DNA of 64,000 nucleotides from Polaromonas sp. (GCA_025362315.1 JANYGP010000052.1:40123-104122), one strand, 5' to 3'. Counted from the first letter of the stretch, positions 8,805 through 22,281 are shown. Notes: a model not told the origin generated them from the sequence alone. Numbers and translations: made by a program.

Positions 8805-8808
8805 AACG

Positions 8809-9216
8809 TCAAGCCAGTAAAGTCATCTCCGCAGCGCGTACTGCAGCTTTGTCAAACGTCATCGTCGCGGTACAGCCGGCACTTAGAGCGATCTCGGTAA
8901 TCAGTGCGTCGGCCAGACCGGCTTTGCGGTTGCTTGATGCTTTGAATCGACCAATCGCCGCTTGCAGTACATCGCGCTTTTCCATACAAAACTGGGGCGT
9001 ATTCAAAAAGTCTTCAAGCGTGGCAACCAGCTCATCCATCGCGGCACCGTACAGACTGCTGAGCACCCAGCAAAGTTTAGCCACCACCACCAGGCTGATA
9101 AAGCCTTGTCGGGTCGGGGTGAGTTCTTGCTCAATCAGGCGCGTGGCCAGCGCGGCTTGATTGGCGTCGTCCTGCGCAAGGTAGCGCGCCAGCACGTTGG
9201 TGTCCAACCCAATCAT
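8809..9216 (-). CDS. PIN-domain toxin (VapC-like)
   Basis: MIGLDTNVLARYLAQDD...GLADALITEIALSAGCTATMTFDKAA; start placed at second ATG (9216), overlapping the ancestral antitoxin stop. Confidence 0.88.
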   Translation of the reverse strand: MIGLDTNVLARYLAQDDANQAALATRLIEQELTPTRQGFISLVVVAKLCWVLSSLYGAAMDELVATLEDFLNTPQFCMEKRDVLQAAIGRFKASSNRKAGLADALITEIALSAGCTATMTFDKAAVRAAEMTLLA

Positions 9217-9244
9217 GTTGGCCATTTGCTGCGGCTTGACGCAC

Positions 9245-9466
9245 TCAAGGCAATGGCTTGATCCATCGCCTCAATGCTGACGGGTTTTTGCCCCGTCCCG
9301 CAAAGCGGCCTTTCAGGGCGGTCACGTCGCTGCGAACAGGCATCAGCACAAAGCTTGCGCCCTGCCGGATGAAGTCAACCTGATTGCTAGCAACAAGCCC
9401 CAATGCTGTGCGAACGGCCATGGGCAATGTGATCTGACCTTTGCTGGTGAGTGTGGCGATGGGCAT
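9245..9466 (-). pseudogene. AbrB/MazE-type antitoxin with frameshifted C-terminus
   Basis: MPIATLTSKGQITLPMAVRTALGL...; an alternative frame after the T5 (+ strand) tract reads KPVSIEAMDQAIALSASSRSKWPT and stops in an ATGA overlap with the toxin start. Confidence 0.75.
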
Positions 9467-9624
9467 ACAGCTCCTAAAATTTCCTTGCGTACAGTAAGGA
9501 ACTTTAGAGGAAACAAGTTAAGGATGGTGCCTTGTCACACCGCCAGCACAGCCGGCATTCATGATGGTGTTTGATACCTTGCAATCAGCAGGCTTGTTGA
9601 TGCGAATGAGCGGCTTGAGGGGCA

Positions 9625-9713
9625 TCAAAAGGCAATTTTGGCCCGTTATCAGGTGTGTTTTAAGCTTGTAGCCCAATAGATTCGGGCGCAAGCAGCTATT
9701 ACATTAATAGTGC
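9625..9713 (-). repeat. Extended dispersed repeat, copy E
   Basis: cttgtagcccaatagattcgggcgcaagcagctattacattaatagtgc. Confidence 0.8.
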
Positions 9714-9812
9714 TGTGCTGGCGATCAAATTTTATCCAGCCAAAGCAGGTAGGCACTTTGCCATGAAATTCGAAAATGCGGTGTTCGAATTTCAAGGCGA
9801 ATAGGTGGATAC

Positions 9813-12763
<2,951 letters not shown>

Positions 12764-12776
12764 TTAAATGACCAAA

Positions 12777-12806
12777 CCCGCTGCGTGTGAATATGTGCAG
12801 CGGGCT
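12777..12806 (-). terminator. Hairpin between dnaN and gyrB
   Basis: CCCGCTGC...GCAGCGGG stem; weak U-tract, so may be a processing or attenuation hairpin. Confidence 0.45.
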
Positions 12807-12833
12807 TGTCTTGTCTGGGCAACCTGATAAAAG

Positions 12834-13940
12834 CTAAATTCGCATTGGCATCACAACGTATTTGAAAGTTGCGTTGTCGGGAATAGTCAGCAACGCTGAA
12901 CTGTTGGAATCCGCCAGCTCCATCTTGACCATGTCCTGGTCCATGTTGGCCAGTGCGTCAATCAGGTAAGTGACGTTGAACCCAATTTCGATGGCTTCAC
13001 CAGCGTAGTCAATGTCCAGCTCGTCCACGGCCTCTTCCTGCTCGGCGTTGTTGGACGCCACACGCAGGGTGCCGGGCTCAATGTTCAATCGCACGCCCTT
13101 GAATTTGTCACTGGTCAGGATAGCCGTGCGCTGCAGACTGGCCAGCAGGCTGACGCGGCCCAGTGTGATGATGTTTTTGTGATTTCTCGGAATGACGCGG
13201 TTGTAGTCCGGAAACTTGCCTTCCACCAGCTTGGTTACGAACTCCATGCCTTCAAAGCTGAATTTGGCCTGGTTATTGGCAAATTGCATGTCAATGGCAC
13301 CCTCCTTGTCGCTTAGCAAGCGCTGCATTTCCAGCACTGTTTTGCGCGGCAGGATCACCTCTTGCTTGGGTACTTCCACGTCGAGCATGGCGGACGAAAA
13401 CGCCAAGCGGTGGCCGTCGGTGGCCACCAGACTGAGCTGCTTGCCTTCGGCCACGAACAGGATGCCGTTCAGGTAGTAGCGGATGTCATGCACCGCCATG
13501 GCGAATGAGACCTGGTTCAACAAATCCTTCAGAACCTTTTGCGGCACTGAGAAAGCCGGACCAAAGTTGGCTGCCTCTTGCACCAGCGGAAAGTCTTCAG
13601 CGGGCAAGGTTTGCAGCGTGAAGCGACTTTTGCCGCCTTTGAGGATCAACTTGTTTTGCGCAGACTCCAGAGACACAGTCTGGTCGCTCGGCATGGATCG
13701 CAAAATATCAATCAGCTTGCGCGCACCCACCGTGGTGGTGAAGTTGCCAGTGTCACCCTCAAGCTCAGCCGTGGTGCGGATCTGGATTTCAAGGTCACTG
13801 GTGGTGAGTTGTAGTTGTGAGCCTGTCTTTTTGATCAGCACATTGGCAAGGATGGGCAGGGTATGACGGCGCTCAACAATGCCGGCAACGGATTGCAGCG
13901 CAGACAAAACTTTATCCTGGGTGGCTTTTAAAACGATCAT
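12834..13940 (-). CDS. dnaN: DNA polymerase III subunit beta
   Basis: MIVLKATQDKVLSALQSVAGIVERRHTLPILANVLI...; ends YVVMPMRI. Confidence 0.98.
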   Translation of the reverse strand: MIVLKATQDKVLSALQSVAGIVERRHTLPILANVLIKKTGSQLQLTTSDLEIQIRTTAELEGDTGNFTTTVGARKLIDILRSMPSDQTVSLESAQNKLILKGGKSRFTLQTLPAEDFPLVQEAANFGPAFSVPQKVLKDLLNQVSFAMAVHDIRYYLNGILFVAEGKQLSLVATDGHRLAFSSAMLDVEVPKQEVILPRKTVLEMQRLLSDKEGAIDMQFANNQAKFSFEGMEFVTKLVEGKFPDYNRVIPRNHKNIITLGRVSLLASLQRTAILTSDKFKGVRLNIEPGTLRVASNNAEQEEAVDELDIDYAGEAIEIGFNVTYLIDALANMDQDMVKMELADSNSSALLTIPDNATFKYVVMPMRI

Positions 13941-14221
13941 GTCTATTTCTTCCTCTTTTCGTATGTATTTAATTCTTTAATTCAAATTAGTAGTAGTAGT
14001 AAGGGAGGCGCTTTTCTGTGTACAAGGCTATTTTCCCCTTTTCAATCATGGACTTGTCAGTTGTTTAACTCTGTGTTTGAGATGGGCAATGGTGACTGCA
14101 GGATATGAACAACTTCAGGAAAAGGCTTCTGTCTGTGGATAACTCGGTAGTTGTGCAACAGTTATACCCAAACTTGTGAATCCGACAACAACTGGAAAAT
14201 GCAGGCAACGCAGGTTCATTT
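13941..14221. other. oriC: Probable oriC segment: AT-rich DUE, DnaA-trio array, GC-rich spacer, DnaA boxes
   Basis: (TAG)4TAA at 13988-14002; TGTGTACAA 14017-14025; TGTGGATAA 14134-14142; TTATACCCA 14162-14170; AT-rich 13961-13987. Confidence 0.8.
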
Positions 14222-15616
14222 TCATCCTTTGAGGGTTTGCTCAAGCACGTGCAATTGCTGATTTAACTCGGTCATCTGCTGGCGCTCAGCCGACATTTTC
14301 CGCACGGCGTGCAGCACGGTGGTGTGGTCACGACCCCCAAACAGCTCGCCAATTTCCGGAAGGCTTTTTTGTGTCAATTCTTTGGCGAGGTACATGGCGA
14401 TCTGACGCGGCCGGGCAATGCTGGCGGGCCGTTTTTTAGAATACATGTCAGCAACTTTGATCTTGTAATAGTCGGCCACTGTCTTCTGGATATTTTCAAC
14501 CGAGATCTGCCGGTTTTGAATGGACAGCAAATCGCGCAATGCCTCACGTGCCAGCTGAATGGAAATTTCTTTCTGGTTGAAGCGTGAATAGGCGAGGATC
14601 TTGCGCAGCGCGCCTTCCAGTTCGCGAACGTTGGAGCGCACGTTTTTGGCAACAAAAAACGCCACTTCCTCGGGCATGGTGGCCATTTCTGCTTCTGCTT
14701 TTCGAATCAGAATGGCGACCCGCATTTCAAGTTCGGGCGGTTCGATGGCGACAGTCAGGCCTGAATCGAAGCGTGACACCAGACGCTCGTGAATGTCAGT
14801 CAACCCTTTGGGATAAGTATCGCTGGTCATCACGATGTGCGACTTTTTGGTCAGCAGTGCCTCAAACGCGTTGAAAAATTCTTCCTGGGTGCGGTCTTTG
14901 TTGGCAAAAAACTGCACATCATCAATCAGCAGCAAATCCAGCGAGTGGTAACGCTCCTTGAACTCGTCAAACGTCTTTCGCTGGTAAGCCTTGACCACAT
15001 CAGACACAAATTGCTCCGCGTGGATATACAGCACCTTGACTTGTGGGTTGTCGGCCAGCAGCTTGTTGCCAATGGCATGCATCAAGTGGGTTTTTCCCAA
15101 GCCAACGCCGCCGTAGATAAAAAGCGGGTTGTAAAGCTGCCCCAGACTGCTGGCAACATGCATGGCCGCAGCACGCCCCATGCGGTTGGCAGTGCCTTCG
15201 ATCAGGGTGTCAAAGGTTAACGCGGTGTTTAAACGATTTTTAAAAGGTGCCCCGGCCAGGTCTTCAGCAACGCCCAGACCCGCTGGCTCCGGAATGCCCG
15301 GATTTTCAAAACTGCGAATTAACGGCGAAGATTTGGCGGGCGCTTCACGCGGAGCAAGCGCTAACTCAAGCGTTATGTGATGTCCAGAAATCTTTTCCAG
15401 TAAAACTGCAATCCGGGCCGCATATTGGGCGCGCACCCAGTCAAGCTTGAAACGGTTTCCAACCTGAATCGTCACCCTGGACAGATCGTCGGCCACGACT
15501 GCAGCCAGCGGGCGAATCCATGTGTTGAACTGTTGCTCAGGCAGCTCCTGTGCCAAATGGTCGACACAGGTTTGCCACAAGCCATCATTCGATGGAATTG
15601 AAAAGTCAGCAGCCAT
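14222..15616 (-). CDS. dnaA: Chromosomal replication initiator protein DnaA
   Basis: [19 protein letters not shown] Walker [27 protein letters not shown]-binding signature; start at [14 protein letters not shown]. Confidence 0.98.
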   Translation of the reverse strand: MAADFSIPSNDGLWQTCVDHLAQELPEQQFNTWIRPLAAVVADDLSRVTIQVGNRFKLDWVRAQYAARIAVLLEKISGHHITLELALAPREAPAKSSPLIRSFENPGIPEPAGLGVAEDLAGAPFKNRLNTALTFDTLIEGTANRMGRAAAMHVASSLGQLYNPLFIYGGVGLGKTHLMHAIGNKLLADNPQVKVLYIHAEQFVSDVVKAYQRKTFDEFKERYHSLDLLLIDDVQFFANKDRTQEEFFNAFEALLTKKSHIVMTSDTYPKGLTDIHERLVSRFDSGLTVAIEPPELEMRVAILIRKAEAEMATMPEEVAFFVAKNVRSNVRELEGALRKILAYSRFNQKEISIQLAREALRDLLSIQNRQISVENIQKTVADYYKIKVADMYSKKRPASIARPRQIAMYLAKELTQKSLPEIGELFGGRDHTTVLHAVRKMSAERQQMTELNQQLHVLEQTLKG

Positions 15617-15652
15617 GTTGCCTGACAAAGGCACAGCACGGTACGCTGCGCC

Positions 15653-15711
15653 TGTGGATAGGGTTGTTTTTAAGCACCCTGTATTGTACCTTCTGCCGGG
15701 AGTTATCCACA
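15653..15711. promoter_or_regulatory. DnaA boxes upstream of dnaA
   Basis: TGTGGATAG 15653-15661 and perfect TTATCCACA 15703-15711. Confidence 0.75.
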
Positions 15712-16002
15712 TGCCAGAGAGTTGTCGCCTGAATGTTTTGGCGGGCTTGCCAGGCGATCATTCATTTTCGGTTGCTATCTCAGACATCACACCCAAAAAC
15801 CGGCCTAACTGGTTGGCAGGCTTGAAAAATCAGCGATAATCATGGGTAACCAAAAGCATTGCCAGATTAATCCGGCTGGATGCCCAGCAGTTTTTAGGAG
15901 CTGGTCAATGCAAGGGGCTTGATGGGGAGAATCAATTTCAGGATTTGACCCCGTAAAGAATGAACATAAATCCTGGATTTTTAGCCATCAGCTGGACCCA
16001 TC

Positions 16003-16137
16003 ATGAAACGCACATACCAACCTTCCAAAGTCAAGCGCGCGCGGACGCACGGTTTCCTCACACGCATGAAAACACGCGGCGGTCGCGCTGTGATTGCTGC
16101 CCGCCGCGCCAAAGGCCGCAAGCGTCTGGCCGTATAA
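16003..16137 (+). CDS. rpmH: 50S ribosomal protein L34 (44 aa; absent from supplied ORF track)
   Basis: [44 protein letters not shown]. Confidence 0.99.
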   Translation: MKRTYQPSKVKRARTHGFLTRMKTRGGRAVIAARRAKGRKRLAV

Positions 16138-16173
16138 GTTTCAGGATGCCGGGCGCAGTGGTGAGCGCACGCG

Positions 16174-16620
16174 ATGCAGCGACTTAAAACCCGGCCGCAG
16201 TTCCAGGCGGTTCTTGGGGGTGTGCTGGTTGCAAAAACCAGCCATTTCGCATTGCACCGTGTGGCTCTGAATGCACCCGCCCTTTCAGCGACGCCTGTCA
16301 TGGCTCCATTGCTTTTTCCAGTCCATGACACCTGGATGGGGGCGATGGCGCCCAAGCGATGGGCCAAACACGCTGTGACTCGCAACGCCATCAAGAGACA
16401 AATTTATTCTGTGAGCGCCAGTCTGAAACATCTCTTCCCGCAAGCGGCTTTTTTGATCAGGCTGCGGCGCGAGTTTGCGCGCAAGGACTTTAAAAGTGCC
16501 TCATCTGCCGCTTTCAAAGAAGCAGTGCGGGCTGAGCTGCTGGTCCTGATGCAGCTTGTCCGGGCACCAGACAGGTCCATATCTGTTGATGCTGCTACTG
16601 CCGCCGTTGCTGCTGTATGA
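16174..16620 (+). CDS. rnpA: Ribonuclease P protein component
   Basis: Position after rpmH; MQRLKTRPQFQAVL...; WAKHAVTRNAIKRQI. Confidence 0.93.
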   Translation: MQRLKTRPQFQAVLGGVLVAKTSHFALHRVALNAPALSATPVMAPLLFPVHDTWMGAMAPKRWAKHAVTRNAIKRQIYSVSASLKHLFPQAAFLIRLRREFARKDFKSASSAAFKEAVRAELLVLMQLVRAPDRSISVDAATAAVAAV

Positions 16621-16940
16621 GTTATTTTTTATTCTCGATATATCGTCTGCCCCAAAACGCATTGATGGGTCTGGTCAAGGCTTACCGGTTGCTGCTCAGC
16701 CCATGGCTTGGCAGTGCCTGCCGTTTTGAACCGACATGCTCTGCGTACTCGCTGCAGGCGCTAAAGCAGCATGGTGCAATTGCCGGAGCAGCCCTGACAG
16801 CTTATCGGCTGGTGCGTTGCCAGCCATGGTGCCAAGGCGGCCATGACCCCGTACCGCCAAGCTTGCGCATACCCCTTTTTACCCGCCTGATCACACCTGT
16901 GACCAGCGCCACCCTTACTTCTGAAAAGAAACTGCCATGA
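16617..16940 (+). CDS. yidD: Membrane protein insertion efficiency factor YidD
   Basis: LMGLVKAYRLLLSPWLGSACRFEPTCSAYSLQALKQHGAIAGAALTAYRLVRCQPWCQGGHDPVP. Confidence 0.96.
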   Translation: MSYFLFSIYRLPQNALMGLVKAYRLLLSPWLGSACRFEPTCSAYSLQALKQHGAIAGAALTAYRLVRCQPWCQGGHDPVPPSLRIPLFTRLITPVTSATLTSEKKLP

Positions 16941-18661
16941 ACGACATCCGCCGCACCATTTTGTGGGTGATTTTTGGTTTTTCCATGGTTTTGTTATGGG
17001 ACCAATGGCAAACATTCAATGGCAAACAGCCAACCTTTTTCCCCAAAGCAACGCCCGTCAGCACCGCCACTGTCGCCGGCGCAAAGCCTGGCACAGGCGG
17101 TGCACCCGTGTCCGGCACCAGCGCGTCAGGCGTGCCTGCGCCTTCAGCGGTTGCTGCGAACCCATCGGCAGTTCCGCTGGGTGCGACCGCCCCTGCGGTG
17201 TTGGCCAAGCGCGAAAAACTGCTGGTCACCACAGACGTGTTTTCGCTCACTTTTGACACCGAAGGCGGCTCGCTCGTCAAGTCAAGCTTTAACAAGTTCA
17301 AGGACATGGCAGACAAAAATGCCGGTTTTGTCTTGCTGGACGAAAGTGCAGGACGGGTCTATGTGGCGCAAACCGGCCTGATCGCTTCTGGCGGCGTGCA
17401 AATGCCAACACACAAAACACCGATGACGGCGGTGCCCGGTGAACGCACGCTGGAACCGGGCCAAAATGAATTGGTAGTCAAGTTTGAATCAGCTGACACC
17501 GGCGGCATCAAGCTGGTCAAGACCTACACACTGAAGCGTGGCGCTTATGACATCGCTGTGCGCCATGACATCATCAACACCGGCACGGCACCCTTGTCAC
17601 CGCAGCTGTATCTGCAGCTGGTGCGTGATGGCAATCCGCCCGTTGGCGAGTCCTCGTTTTATTCAACATTTACCGGCCCGGCCATTTATACCGAAGCTAA
17701 AAAGTACCAGAAAATCGAGTTCAAGGACATTGAAAAGGGCAAAGTTGACGTGGAAAAATCAGCCTCCAACGGCTATGTGGCCATGGTCCAGCACTACTTT
17801 GCATCAAGCTGGCTGCTGGGTGATGGCATCAAACGCGAGCTGTTTGAGCGCAAGGTTGACAACAACCTGTATGCGGTCGGCATGATCACTGGGGTAGGAG
17901 ACATCGCACCCGGTGCCAGCAAATCAATCGACGCCAAACTCTTTGTCGGCCCGCAAGAAGAAAACATGCTGGAAAAACTGGCGCCTGGCCTGGAGCTGGT
18001 CAAAGACTATGGCTGGCTGACCATTCTGGCCAAGCCGCTGTATTGGTTGCTCGACAAGCTGCATGGCTTTATCCAGAACTGGGGCTGGTCGATTGTGGCG
18101 CTGGTGTTGTTGCTGAAAATCGCTTTTTACTGGCTCAATGCCAAGGCGTATGCCAGCATGGCCAAGATGAAGGCCATCAACCCCAAGATCATGGAAATGC
18201 GCGAGCGGCTCAAAGACAAGCCGCAAGAAATGCAGCAGCAGATGATGAAGATTTACAAGGACGAAAAAGTCAACCCGATGGGTGGATGCTTCCCGATCAT
18301 GGTGCAGATCCCGGTGTTCATTGCGCTGTACTGGGTGCTGCTGTCCAGCGTGGAAATGCGCGGTGCGCCGTGGATGCTCTGGATCAAGGACTTGTCTGCG
18401 CCTGACCCGTACTTTATTTTGCCAGTTGTGATGACGCTGACCACCATGCTGCAAACTGCGCTGAACCCGGCGCCGCCGGATCCGATGCAGGCCAAGTTGA
18501 TGTGGTTCATGCCGCTGATATTCAGTGTGATGTTTTTCTTTTTCCCGTCAGGCCTGGTGCTGTACTGGATCACCAACAACATTTTGTCAATTGCCCAGCA
18601 GTGGATGATCAACACGCGGATGGGTGTGCCGCCACAGTTCAATCTGCCTAAATTTAACTAA
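16937..18661 (+). CDS. yidC: Membrane protein insertase YidC
   Basis: [44 protein letters not shown]; conserved C-terminal insertase region. Confidence 0.98.
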   Translation: MNDIRRTILWVIFGFSMVLLWDQWQTFNGKQPTFFPKATPVSTATVAGAKPGTGGAPVSGTSASGVPAPSAVAANPSAVPLGATAPAVLAKREKLLVTTDVFSLTFDTEGGSLVKSSFNKFKDMADKNAGFVLLDESAGRVYVAQTGLIASGGVQMPTHKTPMTAVPGERTLEPGQNELVVKFESADTGGIKLVKTYTLKRGAYDIAVRHDIINTGTAPLSPQLYLQLVRDGNPPVGESSFYSTFTGPAIYTEAKKYQKIEFKDIEKGKVDVEKSASNGYVAMVQHYFASSWLLGDGIKRELFERKVDNNLYAVGMITGVGDIAPGASKSIDAKLFVGPQEENMLEKLAPGLELVKDYGWLTILAKPLYWLLDKLHGFIQNWGWSIVALVLLLKIAFYWLNAKAYASMAKMKAINPKIMEMRERLKDKPQEMQQQMMKIYKDEKVNPMGGCFPIMVQIPVFIALYWVLLSSVEMRGAPWMLWIKDLSAPDPYFILPVVMTLTTMLQTALNPAPPDPMQAKLMWFMPLIFSVMFFFFPSGLVLYWITNNILSIAQQWMINTRMGVPPQFNLPKFN

Positions 18662-18670
18662 GAAGAAAAT

Positions 18671-18691
18671 GGCCGCTCAGCGGCCTTTTTT
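18671..18691 (+). terminator. Rho-independent terminator after yidC
   Basis: GGCCGCTCAGCGGCC followed by TTTTTT. Confidence 0.85.
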
Positions 18692-18708
18692 ACGCACAGT
18701 TGAAGCAC

Positions 18709-20076
18709 ATGCTTGCCCGCCATCACGACCCCATCGTTGCCATCACCACCGCACCGGGTCGGGGCGCGGTCGGCATGGTGCGGGTGTCGGGCAAGGATTT
18801 GAGCGCTATTGTTGAGGCGGTGTGCAACAAGGCCTTGCAGCCGCGCGTGGCAACCTACCTGCCTTTTCTGGATGCTGCGGGTGACGCCATTGACAAGGGC
18901 CTGGCAATCTATTTTCCGGCGCCGCACTCCTACACTGGTGAGGACGTGCTGGAGCTGCAGGCGCATGGCGGGCCCGTGGTACTGCAGCTGTTGCTGGCGC
19001 GTTGTCTGAAAGCGCTGCCGGCGCTGCGCATTGCCCAGCCAGGCGAATTCAGTGAGCGGGCATTTCTAAATGACAAGATGGACCTGGCGCAGGCCGAAGC
19101 CGTGGCTGACCTGATTGACGCCAGCACCGAGACTGCGGCCCGCTCTGCTGCGCGCTCCATGTCGGGTGAGTTTTCAAATGCGGTCAATGCCTTGCTGGCG
19201 CAGTTGATTCACCTGCGCATGCTGGTCGAAGCCACGCTCGATTTCCCGGAAGAAGACATTGATTTTTTGCAAAAGGCTGATGCCAAAGGCCAGCTGAGCC
19301 GCTTGCAGGCAACCCTGGCAACGGTGAGGGCCAAGGCGCAGCAAGGCAGCATCTTGCGCGAAGGCATCAAGGTGGTGATTGCTGGTCAGCCCAATGCCGG
19401 CAAGAGTTCGCTGCTCAATGCACTGGCCGGAGCCGAGCTCGCCATCGTCACGCCAATTGCCGGTACCACACGCGACAAGGTGTCGCAGCTGATTCAGATT
19501 GAAGGCGTGCCGCTGCACATTGTTGACACTGCGGGCCTGCGCGAGGCTCTGGACGATGTGGAAAAAATAGGCGTTGAGCGGGCCTGGGCAGAAATTGAGA
19601 AAGCTGATGTGGTGCTTTTCCTGCACGATCTGACGCGGCAAAATGCTATTGATTACATAGCTGCTGACGCACATATTATGGGCGTTATAGCCCAGAAATT
19701 GCCTGATAAAACCCCTGTTATTAATGTCTGGAACAAGTCTGACGCCGCGTTGCCTTCCAGCATGGGCGGCGTGATTGTTTCAGCCAAAACTGGCGACGGT
19801 TTGCAGGCGCTGCGTGAGCAACTGCTGCGCGCTGTTGGCTGGCAATCGGCTCCTGAAGGCGTGTTCATGGCACGGGAGCGGCACGTGCGCGCACTGGCAA
19901 ACGTGGGCGACCAGCTGGCAAGGGCAGTCGCCCAATTGCAGGCAGTCAGCCCCGCACTGGACTTGCTGGCCGAGGACCTGCGCCAGGCACAGAACCACCT
20001 GAGCGACATCACCGGCAAGTTCACGCCTGATGATTTGTTGGGTGAAATCTTCTCAAAGTTTTGTATTGGCAAATAG
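18709..20076 (+). CDS. mnmE: tRNA uridine-5-carboxymethylaminomethyl GTPase MnmE
   Basis: [46 protein letters not shown]-terminal FCIGK. Confidence 0.97.
   Translation: MLARHHDPIVAITTAPGRGAVGMVRVSGKDLSAIVEAVCNKALQPRVATYLPFLDAAGDAIDKGLAIYFPAPHSYTGEDVLELQAHGGPVVLQLLLARCLKALPALRIAQPGEFSERAFLNDKMDLAQAEAVADLIDASTETAARSAARSMSGEFSNAVNALLAQLIHLRMLVEATLDFPEEDIDFLQKADAKGQLSRLQATLATVRAKAQQGSILREGIKVVIAGQPNAGKSSLLNALAGAELAIVTPIAGTTRDKVSQLIQIEGVPLHIVDTAGLREALDDVEKIGVERAWAEIEKADVVLFLHDLTRQNAIDYIAADAHIMGVIAQKLPDKTPVINVWNKSDAALPSSMGGVIVSAKTGDGLQALREQLLRAVGWQSAPEGVFMARERHVRALANVGDQLARAVAQLQAVSPALDLLAEDLRQAQNHLSDITGKFTPDDLLGEIFSKFCIGK
19645..19694 (+). repeat. Dispersed ~45-bp repeat, copy F, in frame inside mnmE
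   Basis: gctattgattacatagctgctgacgcacatattatgggcgttatagccc encodes [16 protein letters not shown]. Confidence 0.75.
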
Positions 20077-20198
20077 GCTGGTATGGGCGTTGACGCAAAT
20101 ACTTTTTTCCACATCGGTTTTAGCTACGCCAGTAGCCTGATTGAAGAGGCTTAGTCAGTTTCACCAGGTGACATGCTTTGTGATGTTGGTTTAAATTT

Positions 20199-20236
20199 GA
20201 TAGCTGTTAGCGCCCGTTTTTATTGGGCTTCAAGCA
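20199..20236 (+). repeat. Dispersed ~45-bp repeat, copy G, overlapping 3' end of next gene
   Basis: gatagctgttagcgcccgtttttattgggcttcaagca. Confidence 0.8.
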
Positions 20237-21209
20237 ATTTTCCCAGGCGAACGGTCGTCACACCAGGCCGCAGTTGCCGTACTGATGGCATGACCAGCAC
20301 ACAGTTGTCGCAGGGCGTAACAACAGGCTCGCCAGCATCAACAGCAATCACGGTGCCAGCTTTCGCAATGACTTCACCACCCGTGAAGTTTTGCGTGAAG
20401 GCAAAGTCCATCGACTTTGCCACGATGCGGTCTGTCACCAGCACGGGTGGTGGGGGCGTGCGGTCAGGCAGCAGCCAGCCAGATGGCACATCTGTTTTGC
20501 CAAGGCATCCCGCCTGCACCAGAAACCGCATCAGTGTGTTTCTTGTGGTTTGAACAGCTGCAAGCTGCCAGTGCTGGCCAGCCTCAAGCAACAATGCAAT
20601 CCGCTGCCCGCCGGGGTTGGCAAATGCGTCGTGGTCCCGCATGCGCACACCATCTGCATGGCCGCTGTCGATGATGACCTGGGCAGGGGTTTGCAGGCGC
20701 TGCGCAAAAGCAATGTTGCGCTGCAGCGCACCAGTGACCAGCAAGGGTGTGGAAGGCTCGTGCATCGAATGCAGGTCCAGCAGGTACGCTGCGCGTTCAA
20801 CAAAAGGCAGCAACTGCCGGGCTCGCACCAATTCCGTCGTGTTGTCACTGCAGCCCAGCCGCGCCGCGCTCCAGACGCGATTGAAGTCTTCGTCAACACA
20901 ACGCGATGCATCTGGCGCATTGGCGTCAAAGCTGTCAAATGCGGCCACATTGCAAAACGCAAAAGTTATGCGCCCGTTTGCAGGCTGCCAGCCGCTGGCC
21001 AGAAGCTCATGCATTGCAATGGCGCCGGAATATTCGTTGCCATGGACCAGTGCGGTGACCAGTACATCTGGCCCCGGCGCGCTGCCAAGGCGCTCATGCA
21101 CGTAGGGCGTGCCACTGCCTGATGCCGCCCAACGCGCAATGTCTGGCGGCAGCGTTTGAACCGGGTGATGCTTCAATGTGTGACCCTTATTTCGCCACAC
21201 CTTCAACAA
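20220..21209 (-). CDS. Succinylglutamate desuccinylase/aspartoacylase family protein
   Basis: VTALVHGNEYSGAIAMHELL, DLHSMHEPSTP, Zn-carboxypeptidase-like motifs. Confidence 0.88.
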   Translation of the reverse strand: MLKVWRNKGHTLKHHPVQTLPPDIARWAASGSGTPYVHERLGSAPGPDVLVTALVHGNEYSGAIAMHELLASGWQPANGRITFAFCNVAAFDSFDANAPDASRCVDEDFNRVWSAARLGCSDNTTELVRARQLLPFVERAAYLLDLHSMHEPSTPLLVTGALQRNIAFAQRLQTPAQVIIDSGHADGVRMRDHDAFANPGGQRIALLLEAGQHWQLAAVQTTRNTLMRFLVQAGCLGKTDVPSGWLLPDRTPPPPVLVTDRIVAKSMDFAFTQNFTGGEVIAKAGTVIAVDAGEPVVTPCDNCVLVMPSVRQLRPGVTTVRLGKLLEAQ

Positions 21210-22176
21210 CCGCTTGATTGACCACGCTGCGCACGCGAAGGGTTTCTGCTTTTATAAAGTTTGCCAAAGCTTGCGGCGTGCCACCTTCGTTGCTGATGCC
21301 GGCTTTTTGCAGCTTTTGCCACACTGCCGGGTCACGCAGTACTTCGCCCAATTCTTTGTTCAGTTTTGCGGCCACGGGCGCGGGCAATTTAGCCGGGCCA
21401 AACAGGCCAAACCAGACGTTCATGTTGTAGTCGTTCATTTTTGCAAACTCGGACATGGAGGGAATTTGCGGCGCTGCGCGTGATCGTTCGGGCGTTGTCA
21501 CGGCCAGCGGAATCATCTTGCCAGACTCAATGTGCGGCAGTGCTGACGACAGCACAAAAACGCCAAACTCAATGTTGTTGCCCAGCACATCCTGCACCAT
21601 TTGCGCAGCGCCGCGGTATGGCACATGTTTGATCGACGTGCCCGCCTTCAGATTGATGAGCTCGCCCGCCACATGCAGCGGCGTGCCAATGCCAGACGAT
21701 GCAAAGTTGAGCTTGCCGGGGTTGCTTTTGGCCAGGGCAATTGCCTCGTTCATGTTTTTGACACCTGCTTTTGGCCCTGCCACAAATACCATCGGCGTCA
21801 CGCCAATCAGGCCGATGCCGGTCAAATCAGTTTCGCCGTTGTATTTGACGGCTGCGTTGTAAATGCGTGCAATCGACACCTCGCTGCCCGAACCCAGCAG
21901 CAGCGTGTAGCCGTCGGGCGCGGCATTCACCACCTTTTGCGCACCAATCGTGCCGCCCGCACCGCCGACGTTTTCAACAATGATTTGCCCGCCCAGGCGC
22001 TTGCCCAACGGCTCAGAGATGATGCGCGCAACCAGGTCAACACTGCCGCCCGCCGGGTAGCCGACGACGAGTGTGATGGCCTTGGCGGCTGGCCAGGTTT
22101 GGGCGAAGGCCGTTGTCATGCTGGCGGTAAGCGCCAGGCCAAGCAGTACGCGGCGATGGGTAAAAAACTTGTTCAT
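21187..22176 (-). CDS. Tripartite tricarboxylate transporter (Bug/TctC) substrate-binding protein
   Basis: Signal peptide; ITLVVGYPAGGSVDLVARIISEPLGKRLGGQIIVENVGGAGGTIGAQKV. Confidence 0.93.
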   Translation of the reverse strand: MNKFFTHRRVLLGLALTASMTTAFAQTWPAAKAITLVVGYPAGGSVDLVARIISEPLGKRLGGQIIVENVGGAGGTIGAQKVVNAAPDGYTLLLGSGSEVSIARIYNAAVKYNGETDLTGIGLIGVTPMVFVAGPKAGVKNMNEAIALAKSNPGKLNFASSGIGTPLHVAGELINLKAGTSIKHVPYRGAAQMVQDVLGNNIEFGVFVLSSALPHIESGKMIPLAVTTPERSRAAPQIPSMSEFAKMNDYNMNVWFGLFGPAKLPAPVAAKLNKELGEVLRDPAVWQKLQKAGISNEGGTPQALANFIKAETLRVRSVVNQAVVEGVAK

Positions 22177-22281
22177 CAGATGCTCCTGTGGAATGCAATG
22201 ATGCAAAGTGTAGGAACGCCGACTTAGCCGGGTGATGCGTAGTGCGCATGGTGTGATGCGGCTTAAGCCCAAAGGCAGATG

